A DNA stretch of 64,000 nucleotides, from positions 1 through 64,000 of the forward strand of contig NZ_JAOQKI010000002.1 of assembly GCF_025567465.1 (NCBI RefSeq). The letters run 5' to 3'. Shown one piece after another: positions 1 to 7,467 of this stretch (the first letter of the stretch is position 1; each line of letters starts with the position of its first letter). Under the pieces are notes generated by a model that searched no databases, was not told the DNA's origin, and worked only from the letters and a program-made list of their open reading frames with translations. The DNA comes from Roseburia_C amylophila (lineage in GTDB: Bacteria > Bacillota > Clostridia > Lachnospirales > Lachnospiraceae). The translations under genes were made by a program, and so were the position numbers.

Positions 1-11
1 TTTAGCTGCAT

Positions 12-42
12 AAAGAAAAACGAGACGACCGAAGTCGCCTCG
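12..42 (-). terminator. Rho-independent terminator after aspartokinase
   Basis: Read on the minus strand, a GAGGCGAC/GTCGTCTC stem with a TTCG tetraloop is followed by GTTTTTCTTT. It lies about 80 bp past the aspartokinase stop codon and probably ends that transcript. Confidence 0.85.
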
Positions 43-123
43 TAAAAGTCTAACTTTGAGGGGTCACCTCAAAATAACAGGTCTCTTTTTCTACATCTTC
101 TTTATATATTTTCTTCAGTTTTC

Positions 124-1443
124 TTATAACTGTGTTGTTACGAAAATATCATAAATTGCCTTGATGGCATTTTCAAAATCAGAATTACTTACTCCGATGA
201 TAATATTTAACTCAGATGACCCCTGGTCAATCATCTTAACATTGACATTTGCATGTGCCAGTGCTGAGAAGATTCTTCCGGATGTTCCTCTGGTGGAACG
301 CATACCACGTCCTACAACTGCAATCAGGGCGATGTTGGACTCTAATTCTACGCTGTCCGGCTTTGCAAGACGGTGAATTGCAGATACAACTGCCTGTTCT
401 TTGCCTTCGAATTCCGGCTGATGTACAAATACGGTCATGGTATCAATACCGGATGGCATATGTTCAAAGTTAATACCGTTTTCTTCAAACGCAGAAAGTA
501 CTTTACGTCCAAAACCAACTTCTGAATTCATCATATCTTTATCAATATTTACAGATACGAAGCCTTTCTTTCCTGCAATACCGGTAATGGTATATTTGGA
601 CTGGTGACAGGTTGTTTCCACAATCCATGTTCCTTCGTCTTCCGGTGCATTGGTATTACGGATATTAATTGGAATACCGGCTTTACGAACCGGGAATACT
701 GCATCTTCATGCAATACGCTTGCTCCCATGTAGGAAAGCTCTCTTAACTCACGGTATGTAATTACTTTAATTGGTTCCGGATTGTCAATAATTCTTGGGT
801 CTGCAATCAGGAATCCGGATACATCAGTCCAGTTCTCATATGCTGTTGCATGTACTGCTTTTGCAACAATAGATCCTGTAATGTCAGAGCCTCCTCTGGA
901 GAAGGTCTTAACACTTCCGTCCGGCATGGAACCGTAAAATCCAGGAACTACAGCACGTTCAACCTTGGAAAGACGTTTGCTCAACACTTTATCTGTCTTG
1001 TCTGCATCAAAGTTACCATCTTTATCAAAGAAAATCACTTCTGCCGCATCCACAAATTCATAGCCTAAATAGTTCGCCATTACAATACCATTTAAATATT
1101 CGCCTCTGGAAGCTGCATAATCAGAACCTGCCTTGGCTGCAAAGTTCTTCGCAATTACTTCAAACTCATCTTTCAGAGAAAGCTTTAAGTTCAATCCGTT
1201 AATAATGGAATCATAACGTTCTGCAATCTTTTTTAATTCCTTATCGAAATCCTCATCATTTTCCGCCAGAGCATAACATGCATATAACATATCTGTTACC
1301 TTGGTATCTTTGGAATTTCGTTTTCCCGGTGCACTTGGTACAACATAGCGGCGTTCCGGGTCTGATGTGATAATCCTGCCTACTTTTGCAAACTGCGTTG
1401 CACTTGCAAGTGAACTTCCACCAAATTTAACTACCTTAATCAT
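124..1443 (-). CDS. lysC: Aspartate kinase (monofunctional, ACT domains)
   Basis: Cytoplasmic enzyme that phosphorylates L-aspartate with ATP, the first step toward lysine, threonine and methionine. The start used is ATG at 1443 (439 aa), because AAAGGAG lies 9 nt upstream; an ATG two codons earlier would be only 3 nt from it. The kinase domain opens with KVVKFGGSS (residues 3-11) and has the FSRGGSD motif near residue 182. The last ~150 residues form the regulatory ACT region, ending with the typical MIDQGSSELNI segment. It is followed by its own terminator and preceded by the cstA-like gene. Feedback regulation by lysine or threonine is likely for the family but cannot be assigned here. Confidence 0.93.
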   Translation of the reverse strand: MIKVVKFGGSSLASATQFAKVGRIITSDPERRYVVPSAPGKRNSKDTKVTDMLYACYALAENDEDFDKELKKIAERYDSIINGLNLKLSLKDEFEVIAKNFAAKAGSDYAASRGEYLNGIVMANYLGYEFVDAAEVIFFDKDGNFDADKTDKVLSKRLSKVERAVVPGFYGSMPDGSVKTFSRGGSDITGSIVAKAVHATAYENWTDVSGFLIADPRIIDNPEPIKVITYRELRELSYMGASVLHEDAVFPVRKAGIPINIRNTNAPEDEGTWIVETTCHQSKYTITGIAGKKGFVSVNIDKDMMNSEVGFGRKVLSAFEENGINFEHMPSGIDTMTVFVHQPEFEGKEQAVVSAIHRLAKPDSVELESNIALIAVVGRGMRSTRGTSGRIFSALAHANVNVKMIDQGSSELNIIIGVSNSDFENAIKAIYDIFVTTQL

Positions 1444-1556
1444 CGTCATTTGCTCCTTTACTATCTCATAACTCAAGATTGTATCTTATTTTTCCCCATT
1501 TGAAAAGAAGTAAATGTAATTTCCATTTAAAAATTTCAATTTAATTTCTATTCAAC

Positions 1557-3254
1557 TTATGCTTCTTCCTGTTTTTTGGTCTTTAATAGTTTGGTAAAGC
1601 AGCTTGCTGCTACCATAACACCTAATACCATCAGAAGAACTGCAACAATGAGCTGCAATCCATCTACTAAGAATACTGCAGTTCCATTCATTACATTGCT
1701 TACCAGTGCAATGAGTTTCTGAACCAGTGCAGTAAAGGTTACTGCCAGCATGCTTACCATTGGTACATACAGCGTCCAGCCGGTACGTCCGGTAGTCTTT
1801 AAGAATACAGCCAGTGCAATCAAAACAAGTGCTGCAAGCAACTGGTTTGCGGAACCAAACAGCGGCCATACATTGTTGTATCCGCCCAGTGTTAATAAGT
1901 ATCCAAAGAATAAGGTTACGATTGTTGCAAAATATTTATTGGTTAATACTTTGCGGACACCACCCATTTTTGCAGGGTCTGTTGTATCCTCATAGAATAA
2001 TTCCTGGAAGGACATTCTTCCGATACGTGCTACAGAATCCAGTGAAGTAAGTGCTAATGCAGATACACACATGGTCATAAATACAGTTGCCACATCATTT
2101 GGTACACCTAACATTTCAAGGAAACCGGCAACACCGGATGAGAAGATTGCAAATGGTGTTCCATCTGGTTTTGTACCATTTACAGCTACTGCACCAACAA
2201 CGACCAATACGATAATTCCAAGTAATGACTCTACTACCATTGCACCATAACCAACCATAGGCATATCTTTTTCATTGCGGATGGTCTTAGATGATGTCTC
2301 AGAAGATACCAGACTGTGGAATCCGGAAACAGCACCGCAGGCAATGGTTACAAATAAGGTCGGGAACAGATAAGATTTGCTTCCGTCTGCTCCGGTTAAA
2401 ACGAATCCGTTAAATGCATTTAACTGCATTGCAGGATGTGCAACTACTACACCAACAACTGCGCCGATAATCATACCAAGAAGCATAAAGGTTGTCATAT
2501 AATCTCTTGGCTGCATCAAAAGCCACATTGGAAGTACCGATGCCAAGAATAAGTAAATCATGATAATGTAGATCCACATGGTCTTATTGGTATAGATTGG
2601 AAGTTTCATGCCTACTGCAAACATTACTACGATTAATGCAATTGCAACGATACCTTTTACGATTTCGTTCATCTTTGGTGCTTTCTTTAAGATAATACCA
2701 AGGATAACTGCAACACCAATAAATAACATGGAAACGGTTGCTGCTGCACCGTTAGCATATACAGCATTACCATCACCTGCCGGATATGCATTGAAGGTTC
2801 CGGCAACCATATCTGTAAATGCTGCGATTACCAAAAGGGTAAATAACCAGCAGAATAACATGAAAAGTTTTCTTCCCATCTTACCGATGTACTTTTCAAT
2901 AATCATACCCATGGATTTTCCTTCGTTCTTAACTGATGCGTACAGAGCACCGAAGTCCTGTACTGCTCCAAAGAACAATCCACCAACTACTATCCATAAG
3001 AATACCGGTACCCATCCGAACACACTGGCAAGGATTGGTCCCGTTACAGGACCTGCACCAGCGATAGATGAGAACTGATGTGAGAATACGGTAAATCTGG
3101 ATGAAGGAACAAAGTCCTCTCCGTCTTCATATTTTACTGCAGGGGTTTCAGCTTTCGGGTCGATTCCCCATTTCTTAGCCAGCCAGCGTCCATAAAGTAA
3201 ATAACCGGCAGCCAACAATACGATGGCTATTAATACAATAACTAAACCATTCAT
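1557..3254 (-). CDS. cstA: CstA-family carbon starvation / pyruvate-type transporter
   Basis: Polytopic inner-membrane protein of 565 aa, nearly all hydrophobic, with the CstA signature region FSHQFSSIAGAGPVTGPILA near residue 60 and the GAVQDFGALYASVK segment after it. E. coli relatives (CstA, BtsT) import pyruvate and possibly peptides; the substrate here is inferred from family only. The start at 3254 is chosen because GAGGAGG lies just upstream, so six in-frame codons before it are left out. It stands alone between aspartokinase and the glnK gene. A TTGACA-17-TAAAAA promoter lies upstream. Confidence 0.9.
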   Translation of the reverse strand: MNGLVIVLIAIVLLAAGYLLYGRWLAKKWGIDPKAETPAVKYEDGEDFVPSSRFTVFSHQFSSIAGAGPVTGPILASVFGWVPVFLWIVVGGLFFGAVQDFGALYASVKNEGKSMGMIIEKYIGKMGRKLFMLFCWLFTLLVIAAFTDMVAGTFNAYPAGDGNAVYANGAAATVSMLFIGVAVILGIILKKAPKMNEIVKGIVAIALIVVMFAVGMKLPIYTNKTMWIYIIMIYLFLASVLPMWLLMQPRDYMTTFMLLGMIIGAVVGVVVAHPAMQLNAFNGFVLTGADGSKSYLFPTLFVTIACGAVSGFHSLVSSETSSKTIRNEKDMPMVGYGAMVVESLLGIIVLVVVGAVAVNGTKPDGTPFAIFSSGVAGFLEMLGVPNDVATVFMTMCVSALALTSLDSVARIGRMSFQELFYEDTTDPAKMGGVRKVLTNKYFATIVTLFFGYLLTLGGYNNVWPLFGSANQLLAALVLIALAVFLKTTGRTGWTLYVPMVSMLAVTFTALVQKLIALVSNVMNGTAVFLVDGLQLIVAVLLMVLGVMVAASCFTKLLKTKKQEEA

Positions 3255-3291
3255 TTTCAAATTCCTCCTCATATGAATTATTTAATTATTG

Positions 3292-3320
3292 TTTTTACTC
3301 CCTTTTAAATTTAATGTCAA
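3292..3320 (-). promoter_or_regulatory. Probable sigma-A promoter of cstA
   Basis: Minus strand TTGACA (3315-3320), 17-bp spacer and a weak -10 TAAAAA (3292-3297), about 40 bp before the start codon in an AT-rich gap. Confidence 0.5.
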
Positions 3321-3368
3321 GGTCTAAATTTAATCAATTTTGTATTACTTTTTTAATCTATCCTTCCT

Positions 3369-3725
3369 TTAATCGTTGCTCTGTAATGCGTCATAGCCGG
3401 TCTCTCCGGTACGGATTTTCTGGGCGGAGCGAATCTCATAGCTGAAGATTTTGCCATCACCGACTTCTCCGGTAAAGGCTGCCTTCTGAATGGCTTCGAT
3501 GGTCTTTTGTTCCCATTCCTCGGAAGATACTACGATTTCAAATTTGATTTTCGGAAGCATCTGCACTGCCACTTCCATGCCCCGGACGATTTCCTTATAT
3601 CCTCTCTGCACACCGCAGCCCATAACCTGCGATACTGTAATACCGTTGACTTCGATGGCATTTAATGCTGCTTTTACATCTTCGAATTTTTCTTCCCGTA
3701 CAATTGCATCTATTTTAATCATCAT
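3369..3725 (-). CDS. glnK: P-II nitrogen regulatory protein (GlnK-like)
   Basis: Small trimeric signalling protein (118 aa) that senses ATP/ADP and 2-oxoglutarate and usually gates AmtB. The fold is recognisable from MMIKIDAIVREEKFEDVKAAL at the start, the T-loop VMGCGVQRGYKEIVRG, and LPKIKFEIVV after it. It lies 23 bp downstream of the ammonium transporter on the same strand, the classic amtB-glnK pairing. At the T-loop position where enterobacterial proteins carry the uridylylated Tyr51 (ELYRG), this protein has valine (EIVRG), so classical uridylylation is unlikely. The C-terminal loop also differs from the canonical family, so it may be a divergent P-II subtype. Confidence 0.9.
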   Translation of the reverse strand: MMIKIDAIVREEKFEDVKAALNAIEVNGITVSQVMGCGVQRGYKEIVRGMEVAVQMLPKIKFEIVVSSEEWEQKTIEAIQKAAFTGEVGDGKIFSYEIRSAQKIRTGETGYDALQSND

Positions 3726-3748
3726 ATCTGATTATCTCCTTTTCTATC

Positions 3749-4990
3749 CTACTGGTCTAATCCGTTGAAGCTTGGGTAAGCATTTTCGCCATGCTGGGTT
3801 ACATCCAGTCCAAGCTGTTCTTCTTTTAAGCTTACACGAAGTGGTGTAAAGATTCTTACCACTGCCACACAAAGCAGGGTACCAACTACTGCAATTACAA
3901 TGGTAATTAAAATTCCTTCCAGCTGTGCCAGGAAAAGACGGTAATCTCCAAACACCAGACCATCCCATTTTGCAGTACTGTTAATGGATTTCTGTGCAAA
4001 AATTCCGGTAGCGATTCCGCCCCAGATACCACCGATTCCATGGCATCCGAAAGCATCCAGTGCATCATCGATTTTCAGTTTCTTCTTAATAAGTGCCACT
4101 CCGAAGTAACAAATCGGGCTGACCAAAGCTCCTATAATAAATGCTGACCAGATTGGAACAAATCCTGCTCCCGGTGTAATTGCCACAAGTCCTACTACAA
4201 GTCCGGTGGATGCACCTACCAGGGTTGGCTTTCCTTCTTTCATAACGTCTATAAACATCCAGGATAATAAGGCTGCTGCTGCAGAAATTGCAGATGTCAT
4301 AAATGCATGGGCTGCCAGTCCGTCGGCTGCCAGCGCACTTCCTGCATTAAAGCCAAACCAGCCAAACCATAAAAGGGATGCTCCTAATACAACAAACGGG
4401 ATATTATGAATACGATAAGTTACCTGCTCATAGCCACGTCTTCTTCCAAGTATGATTGCCAGAACCAATGCACTGACTCCGGAGCTGATATGTACCACAT
4501 CTCCTCCGGCGAAATCAACAGAACCAATGGCTGCTAAAAGTCCACCTTCTCCCCAGACCATATGTGCCAGTGGATAATATACAACAAAGGACCATAGTGT
4601 TACAAAGAGAAACAGTGCCTTAAACTTCATTCTTCCTACTAAGGAACCGGTAATCAGTGCCGGTGTAATCATGGCAAACATCATCTGGAACGCACAGAAT
4701 AAAAGATGTGGAATGGTATCTGCATAAGGACCTGCTTCCCAGCCTACACCATTCAAGGCTATCCAGCGGAAATCTCCGATGATACCTCCATGGTTGCCAC
4801 CAAATGCAAGGGAATAACCAAACAGTGTCCAAAGCACTACCGACAATCCCATAATTGCCACACATGCCATCATCGTGTTACATACATTCTTTCTTCGTAC
4901 AAGACCTCCATAGAAAAATGCAAGTCCCGGTGTCATAAAAAACACAAGTGCTGTTGCAATCAGCATAAAGGCTGTATCTCCAGTATTCAT
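3749..4990 (-). CDS. amtB: Ammonium transporter (Amt family)
   Basis: Membrane channel of 413 aa that conducts ammonium/ammonia. Hydrophobic segments run through the protein. Family signatures seen are FYGGLVRRKNV near residue 25, the DFAGGDVVHISSGVSALV stretch, WFGWFGFNAGS, and DDALDAFGCHGIGGIWGG. The start ATG at 4990 has GAAGGAGG upstream. It is co-transcribed with the P-II gene. Its promoter lies about 220 bp upstream, leaving a long leader with several hairpins, including one terminator-like, so attenuation is likely. No cleaved signal peptide is obvious. Confidence 0.95.
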   Translation of the reverse strand: MNTGDTAFMLIATALVFFMTPGLAFFYGGLVRRKNVCNTMMACVAIMGLSVVLWTLFGYSLAFGGNHGGIIGDFRWIALNGVGWEAGPYADTIPHLLFCAFQMMFAMITPALITGSLVGRMKFKALFLFVTLWSFVVYYPLAHMVWGEGGLLAAIGSVDFAGGDVVHISSGVSALVLAIILGRRRGYEQVTYRIHNIPFVVLGASLLWFGWFGFNAGSALAADGLAAHAFMTSAISAAAALLSWMFIDVMKEGKPTLVGASTGLVVGLVAITPGAGFVPIWSAFIIGALVSPICYFGVALIKKKLKIDDALDAFGCHGIGGIWGGIATGIFAQKSINSTAKWDGLVFGDYRLFLAQLEGILITIVIAVVGTLLCVAVVRIFTPLRVSLKEEQLGLDVTQHGENAYPSFNGLDQ

Positions 4991-5029
4991 ATCTAATCCT
5001 CCTTCTTTTCTCGCTACTCACGGAATAAA

Positions 5030-5049
5030 GAATGTGCCTTGGCACATTC
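5030..5049. repeat. 20-bp palindrome, copy 1 of 2
   Basis: GAATGTGCC-TT-GGCACATTC, perfect 9-bp arms, within the amtB leader. An identical copy lies at 12913-12932. Confidence 0.85.
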
Positions 5050-5114
5050 TCGCACCTGCGGCGGTCGCTTGCGACATCTACCTTATACGCCGCAGTGTGC
5101 ATCCTCGCGGAGCG

Positions 5115-5156
5115 TTTTTTACTTTACAGGAAAGCAATTTCCTGTAAAGTAAAAAA
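5115..5156. repeat. ACTTTACAGGAAA palindromic hairpin, copy 1 of 2
   Basis: Arms TTTTTTACTTTACAGGAAA and its complement around a GCAA loop, a near-perfect 19-bp stem. It starts (minus strand) in the T-run of the attenuator hairpin. A close copy follows the T-box terminator of serS at 11788-11828. Confidence 0.85.
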
Positions 5157-5191
5157 AGATGCCAAAAACACGTTTTCGTGTTTTTGACATC
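5151..5191 (-). terminator. Terminator/attenuator hairpin in amtB leader
   Basis: Minus strand stem of about 15 bp with an AAAA loop (5158-5191), followed by TTTTTTT. It begins only about 20 nt past the -10 box of the amtB promoter, so it can stop amtB transcription early; it may also end read-through from hypB. Confidence 0.75.
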
Positions 5192-5207
5192 TTCGTCTAT
5201 AGCTAGG

Positions 5208-5236
5208 ACTATAGCACTTTTTTATCCCTATTGCAA
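5208..5236 (-). promoter_or_regulatory. Probable amtB promoter
   Basis: Minus strand TTGCAA (5231-5236), exact 17-bp spacer, TATAGT (5208-5213). It lies between hypB and amtB. Confidence 0.7.
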
Positions 5237-5324
5237 GGGCATTTTTTAATCAATTAATTATTTTTTGTTCTTTTGTTAGTTCTTTTGCGATATTTCCGGC
5301 TGTTTTCTCACCCAAAAGGATACT

Positions 5325-5987
5325 TTATTTCATCCATTTATCTGCTTCTTCTTTCAGCCAGGAGTACCATGCTTCCATTCCCTCTCCGGTCTTTGCGGAG
5401 ATTGGGAATATCTTAAGATTCGGATTCCGTTTCCATGCATACTCCTTTACCTTATCCATATCAAAGTCAAAATATGGCAGCACATCAATTTTATTGATAA
5501 TAAGTGCATCGCATACGGTAAAGATTAATGGATATTTCAATGGCTTGTCGTGTCCTTCCGGTACGGACAAAATCATTGCATTCTTCACTGCTCCGGTATC
5601 AAATTCTGCCGGGCAGACAAGGTTCCCCACATTTTCAAGGATAGCAATATCTACATCCTCAGTGCCAAGCTCCTTCAAGCCCTGTCTGGTCATGTCTGCA
5701 TCCAGATGGCACATACCGCCGGTATGAAGCTGCACAACCTTTGCCTTTGTCTTATCAGCAATCGTCCATGCATCTACATCGGAATCAATATCCGCTTCCA
5801 TGACTCCTACCCGGTAGTCCTTTAACAGCTCATTGACCGTTGGCACCAGAGTAGAAGTCTTGCCACTTCCCGGTGAAGACATCAGATTTAAGAGAAATGT
5901 TTTCTCTCCCTTTAACTGTTCTCTTAAGCTGGCAGCATCCTTATCATTATTTTCAAATATACTTCTTTTTACTTCAATTACTTTCAT
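5325..5987 (-). CDS. hypB: HypB, nickel-inserting GTPase
   Basis: GTPase of 220 aa that, with HypA, delivers nickel to metalloenzymes. The P-loop SPGSGKTS is at residues 38-45, the metal-site segment HTGGMCHLDADM follows near residue 92, and the NKID guanine-specificity motif is near residue 167. The N-terminal CxxCGC or His-rich nickel-storage extension of some HypB proteins is absent. It is the last gene of an operon with the oxidoreductase, hypA and a DUF5692-like membrane protein, and no hydrogenase structural genes or hypCDEF lie nearby. The client enzyme is therefore unknown. Confidence 0.93.
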   Translation of the reverse strand: MKVIEVKRSIFENNDKDAASLREQLKGEKTFLLNLMSSPGSGKTSTLVPTVNELLKDYRVGVMEADIDSDVDAWTIADKTKAKVVQLHTGGMCHLDADMTRQGLKELGTEDVDIAILENVGNLVCPAEFDTGAVKNAMILSVPEGHDKPLKYPLIFTVCDALIINKIDVLPYFDFDMDKVKEYAWKRNPNLKIFPISAKTGEGMEAWYSWLKEEADKWMK

Positions 5988-6008
5988 TTCCAGTTCCTCA
6001 ATTATATC

Positions 6009-7058
6009 TTATTTTACATCTGCTCTTGCCAGTGCATCTTTATAATACTTGAAGTCTGTAAATACTTCGTTGGTATACGGATTCTTCTTGTTCTTTACCG
6101 ATTTGTAAATGATGTATCCTAATGCAATGGCATTTACAATCAGTGCCAGTGCGCTGACGATGGTCATTGCGGTCGGATCTGCGTTGTTCGAAGTTCCTGC
6201 TACAATGCCATTTACCGTTCCGTCTGCATACTGTCTGGAAACGGTTGCCCATGGATAATAGGTTGTTCCATCGGCAGTAGTCTCCTGAAACAGTGGAAAA
6301 ATCTGAGCAAACATACACCAGATTGCCAGTGTATTTGCACGGTTCATAATCCAGCCACCCTTGTTCCAGATTAATGCTGCAATAGTAGGTGCTAAAAGCA
6401 GTGCTACACCACAGAACCAGGAGTGGGTTGGCAGACAATTGTAGGTATAAGCAAAGTTCCAGATATCATATACTACAATGTAAACCCAGATCATATCCGG
6501 CCAGATCATATCCTTCTTGTCTTTGGAGGAATATACTTTCCACCAGCCTGTCATGCAAAGGATATTTAAGATTCCTGCGATTCCGTTCATTACGTTGTGC
6601 CAGCCACCATAAAGCCATACATCTTCGGAAGATAACCACCAGGAATACCAGCCGTTGATTGCGGATTCGAAATCGCTGGCTACTGCAATCAAAATATTAA
6701 TTGCTACGATTACAAATGGGAATGCGCGGAACCACTGTTTCTTTCCAATACCCCATTCATACTTAATCATCATAAAGCCGATACATCCGGCAAGTGCTGC
6801 ATACAGTTTTGCGTAATGGAACCATCCATTCATATAAAGATGTGTCTGGTTATTTACGGCCCATTCTACGCCCTGTCCTGCGCATACTGCAATTACAACA
6901 AAGTAAACGGTAAGTGCCAGCGGAATAATTCCAAACATCATAAGTCCACCAAACTTGGTTCTTCTTGCAAACTCATTTAATAAAATAAGTCCGGCTAAGA
7001 CTGCCAGCATGGCAATCCACTGATAAATTCCATTTCCTCCATAAACATGAAACAACAT
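6009..7058 (-). CDS. DUF5692-like polytopic membrane protein between hypA and hypB
   Basis: Integral membrane protein of 349 aa with about eight hydrophobic segments, many Trp and Tyr, and motifs such as NGWFHYAKLYAALAGCIGFM and YGGWHNVMNGIAGI. I recognise it as resembling DUF5692, which has no established function. The start at 7058 is chosen because AAGAAGGGG lies just upstream; in-frame codons beyond it would run into hypA. It sits between the two nickel-chaperone genes in one operon, so a role in metal transport or membrane anchoring of their client is an inference from position. His, Cys and acidic residues in the membrane segments could bind metal. Confidence 0.75.
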   Translation of the reverse strand: MLFHVYGGNGIYQWIAMLAVLAGLILLNEFARRTKFGGLMMFGIIPLALTVYFVVIAVCAGQGVEWAVNNQTHLYMNGWFHYAKLYAALAGCIGFMMIKYEWGIGKKQWFRAFPFVIVAINILIAVASDFESAINGWYSWWLSSEDVWLYGGWHNVMNGIAGILNILCMTGWWKVYSSKDKKDMIWPDMIWVYIVVYDIWNFAYTYNCLPTHSWFCGVALLLAPTIAALIWNKGGWIMNRANTLAIWCMFAQIFPLFQETTADGTTYYPWATVSRQYADGTVNGIVAGTSNNADPTAMTIVSALALIVNAIALGYIIYKSVKNKKNPYTNEVFTDFKYYKDALARADVK

Positions 7059-7104
7059 TTTAACCCCTTCTTTCTTTGGTAAATTATTTATTGGAAAGCC
7101 TGCC

Positions 7105-7449
7105 TCAGCAGGCCTCCATTTCTTTGATACTGCATTCATTTCCCGTCAGCAGATAGGTGTCATCACTCTTACAGTACGGGCACTGTCTGCCGAATTTTAC
7201 AGTCGGATAAGTCTTTTTGCAATTCTCGCACATGGTTACCGCCGGAAGCGTCTCGATACGCAATTCCGATTCCGATAACAGGTCCGATTTCTTCCGGTAA
7301 TAGTCCCAGCAGTCTAAAAGGTATTCCGGGACAATTCCGCTGACCTCTCCAACTTCCAGCGTAACAGAACCTATCTTCGTCACTTCATTTTCTTCTGCTA
7401 CTTCCTTTAATGTTTTGGAAATATGAATGATAATTCCCAGTTCATGCAT
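7105..7449 (-). CDS. hypA: HypA, nickel metallochaperone
   Basis: Chaperone of 114 aa. The nickel-binding start MHE is present (His2). The zinc site is CENC (residues 74 and 77) with CPYC (90 and 93). Length and layout match HypA/HybF. It partners with HypB two genes downstream, with the DUF5692-like gene between them, and follows the large oxidoreductase by 18 bp. In hydrogenase-free bacteria HypA/HypB can serve other nickel enzymes such as urease; the target here cannot be read from the window. Confidence 0.92.
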   Translation of the reverse strand: MHELGIIIHISKTLKEVAEENEVTKIGSVTLEVGEVSGIVPEYLLDCWDYYRKKSDLLSESELRIETLPAVTMCENCKKTYPTVKFGRQCPYCKSDDTYLLTGNECSIKEMEAC

Positions 7450-7467
7450 ACACTCACATCCTGCTTT

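Larger units (their letters stand above)
4991..5207 (-). promoter_or_regulatory. Structured leader of amtB with terminator-like attenuator
   Basis: This gene-free stretch of ~330 bp holds the amtB promoter and a ~200-nt leader. In transcription order it contains a GATGTCAAAAACACG/CGTGTTTTTGGCATC hairpin followed by seven T (5151-5191), a palindromic hairpin (5115-5156), a GC-rich paired region (5052-5100, with GCGGCG/CGCCGC arms enclosing GTCGC/GCGAC), and a GAATGTGCC/GGCACATTC palindrome (5030-5049) before the RBS. The layout suggests transcription attenuation. The ligand or factor is unknown, and it does not match a riboswitch I recognise. Confidence 0.6.

Noticed and set aside
2608..3078. 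Plus-strand open frame of 156 codons opposite cstA
   Set aside because: Lies wholly opposite a well-supported gene, has low-complexity composition mirrored from membrane segments and no RBS.
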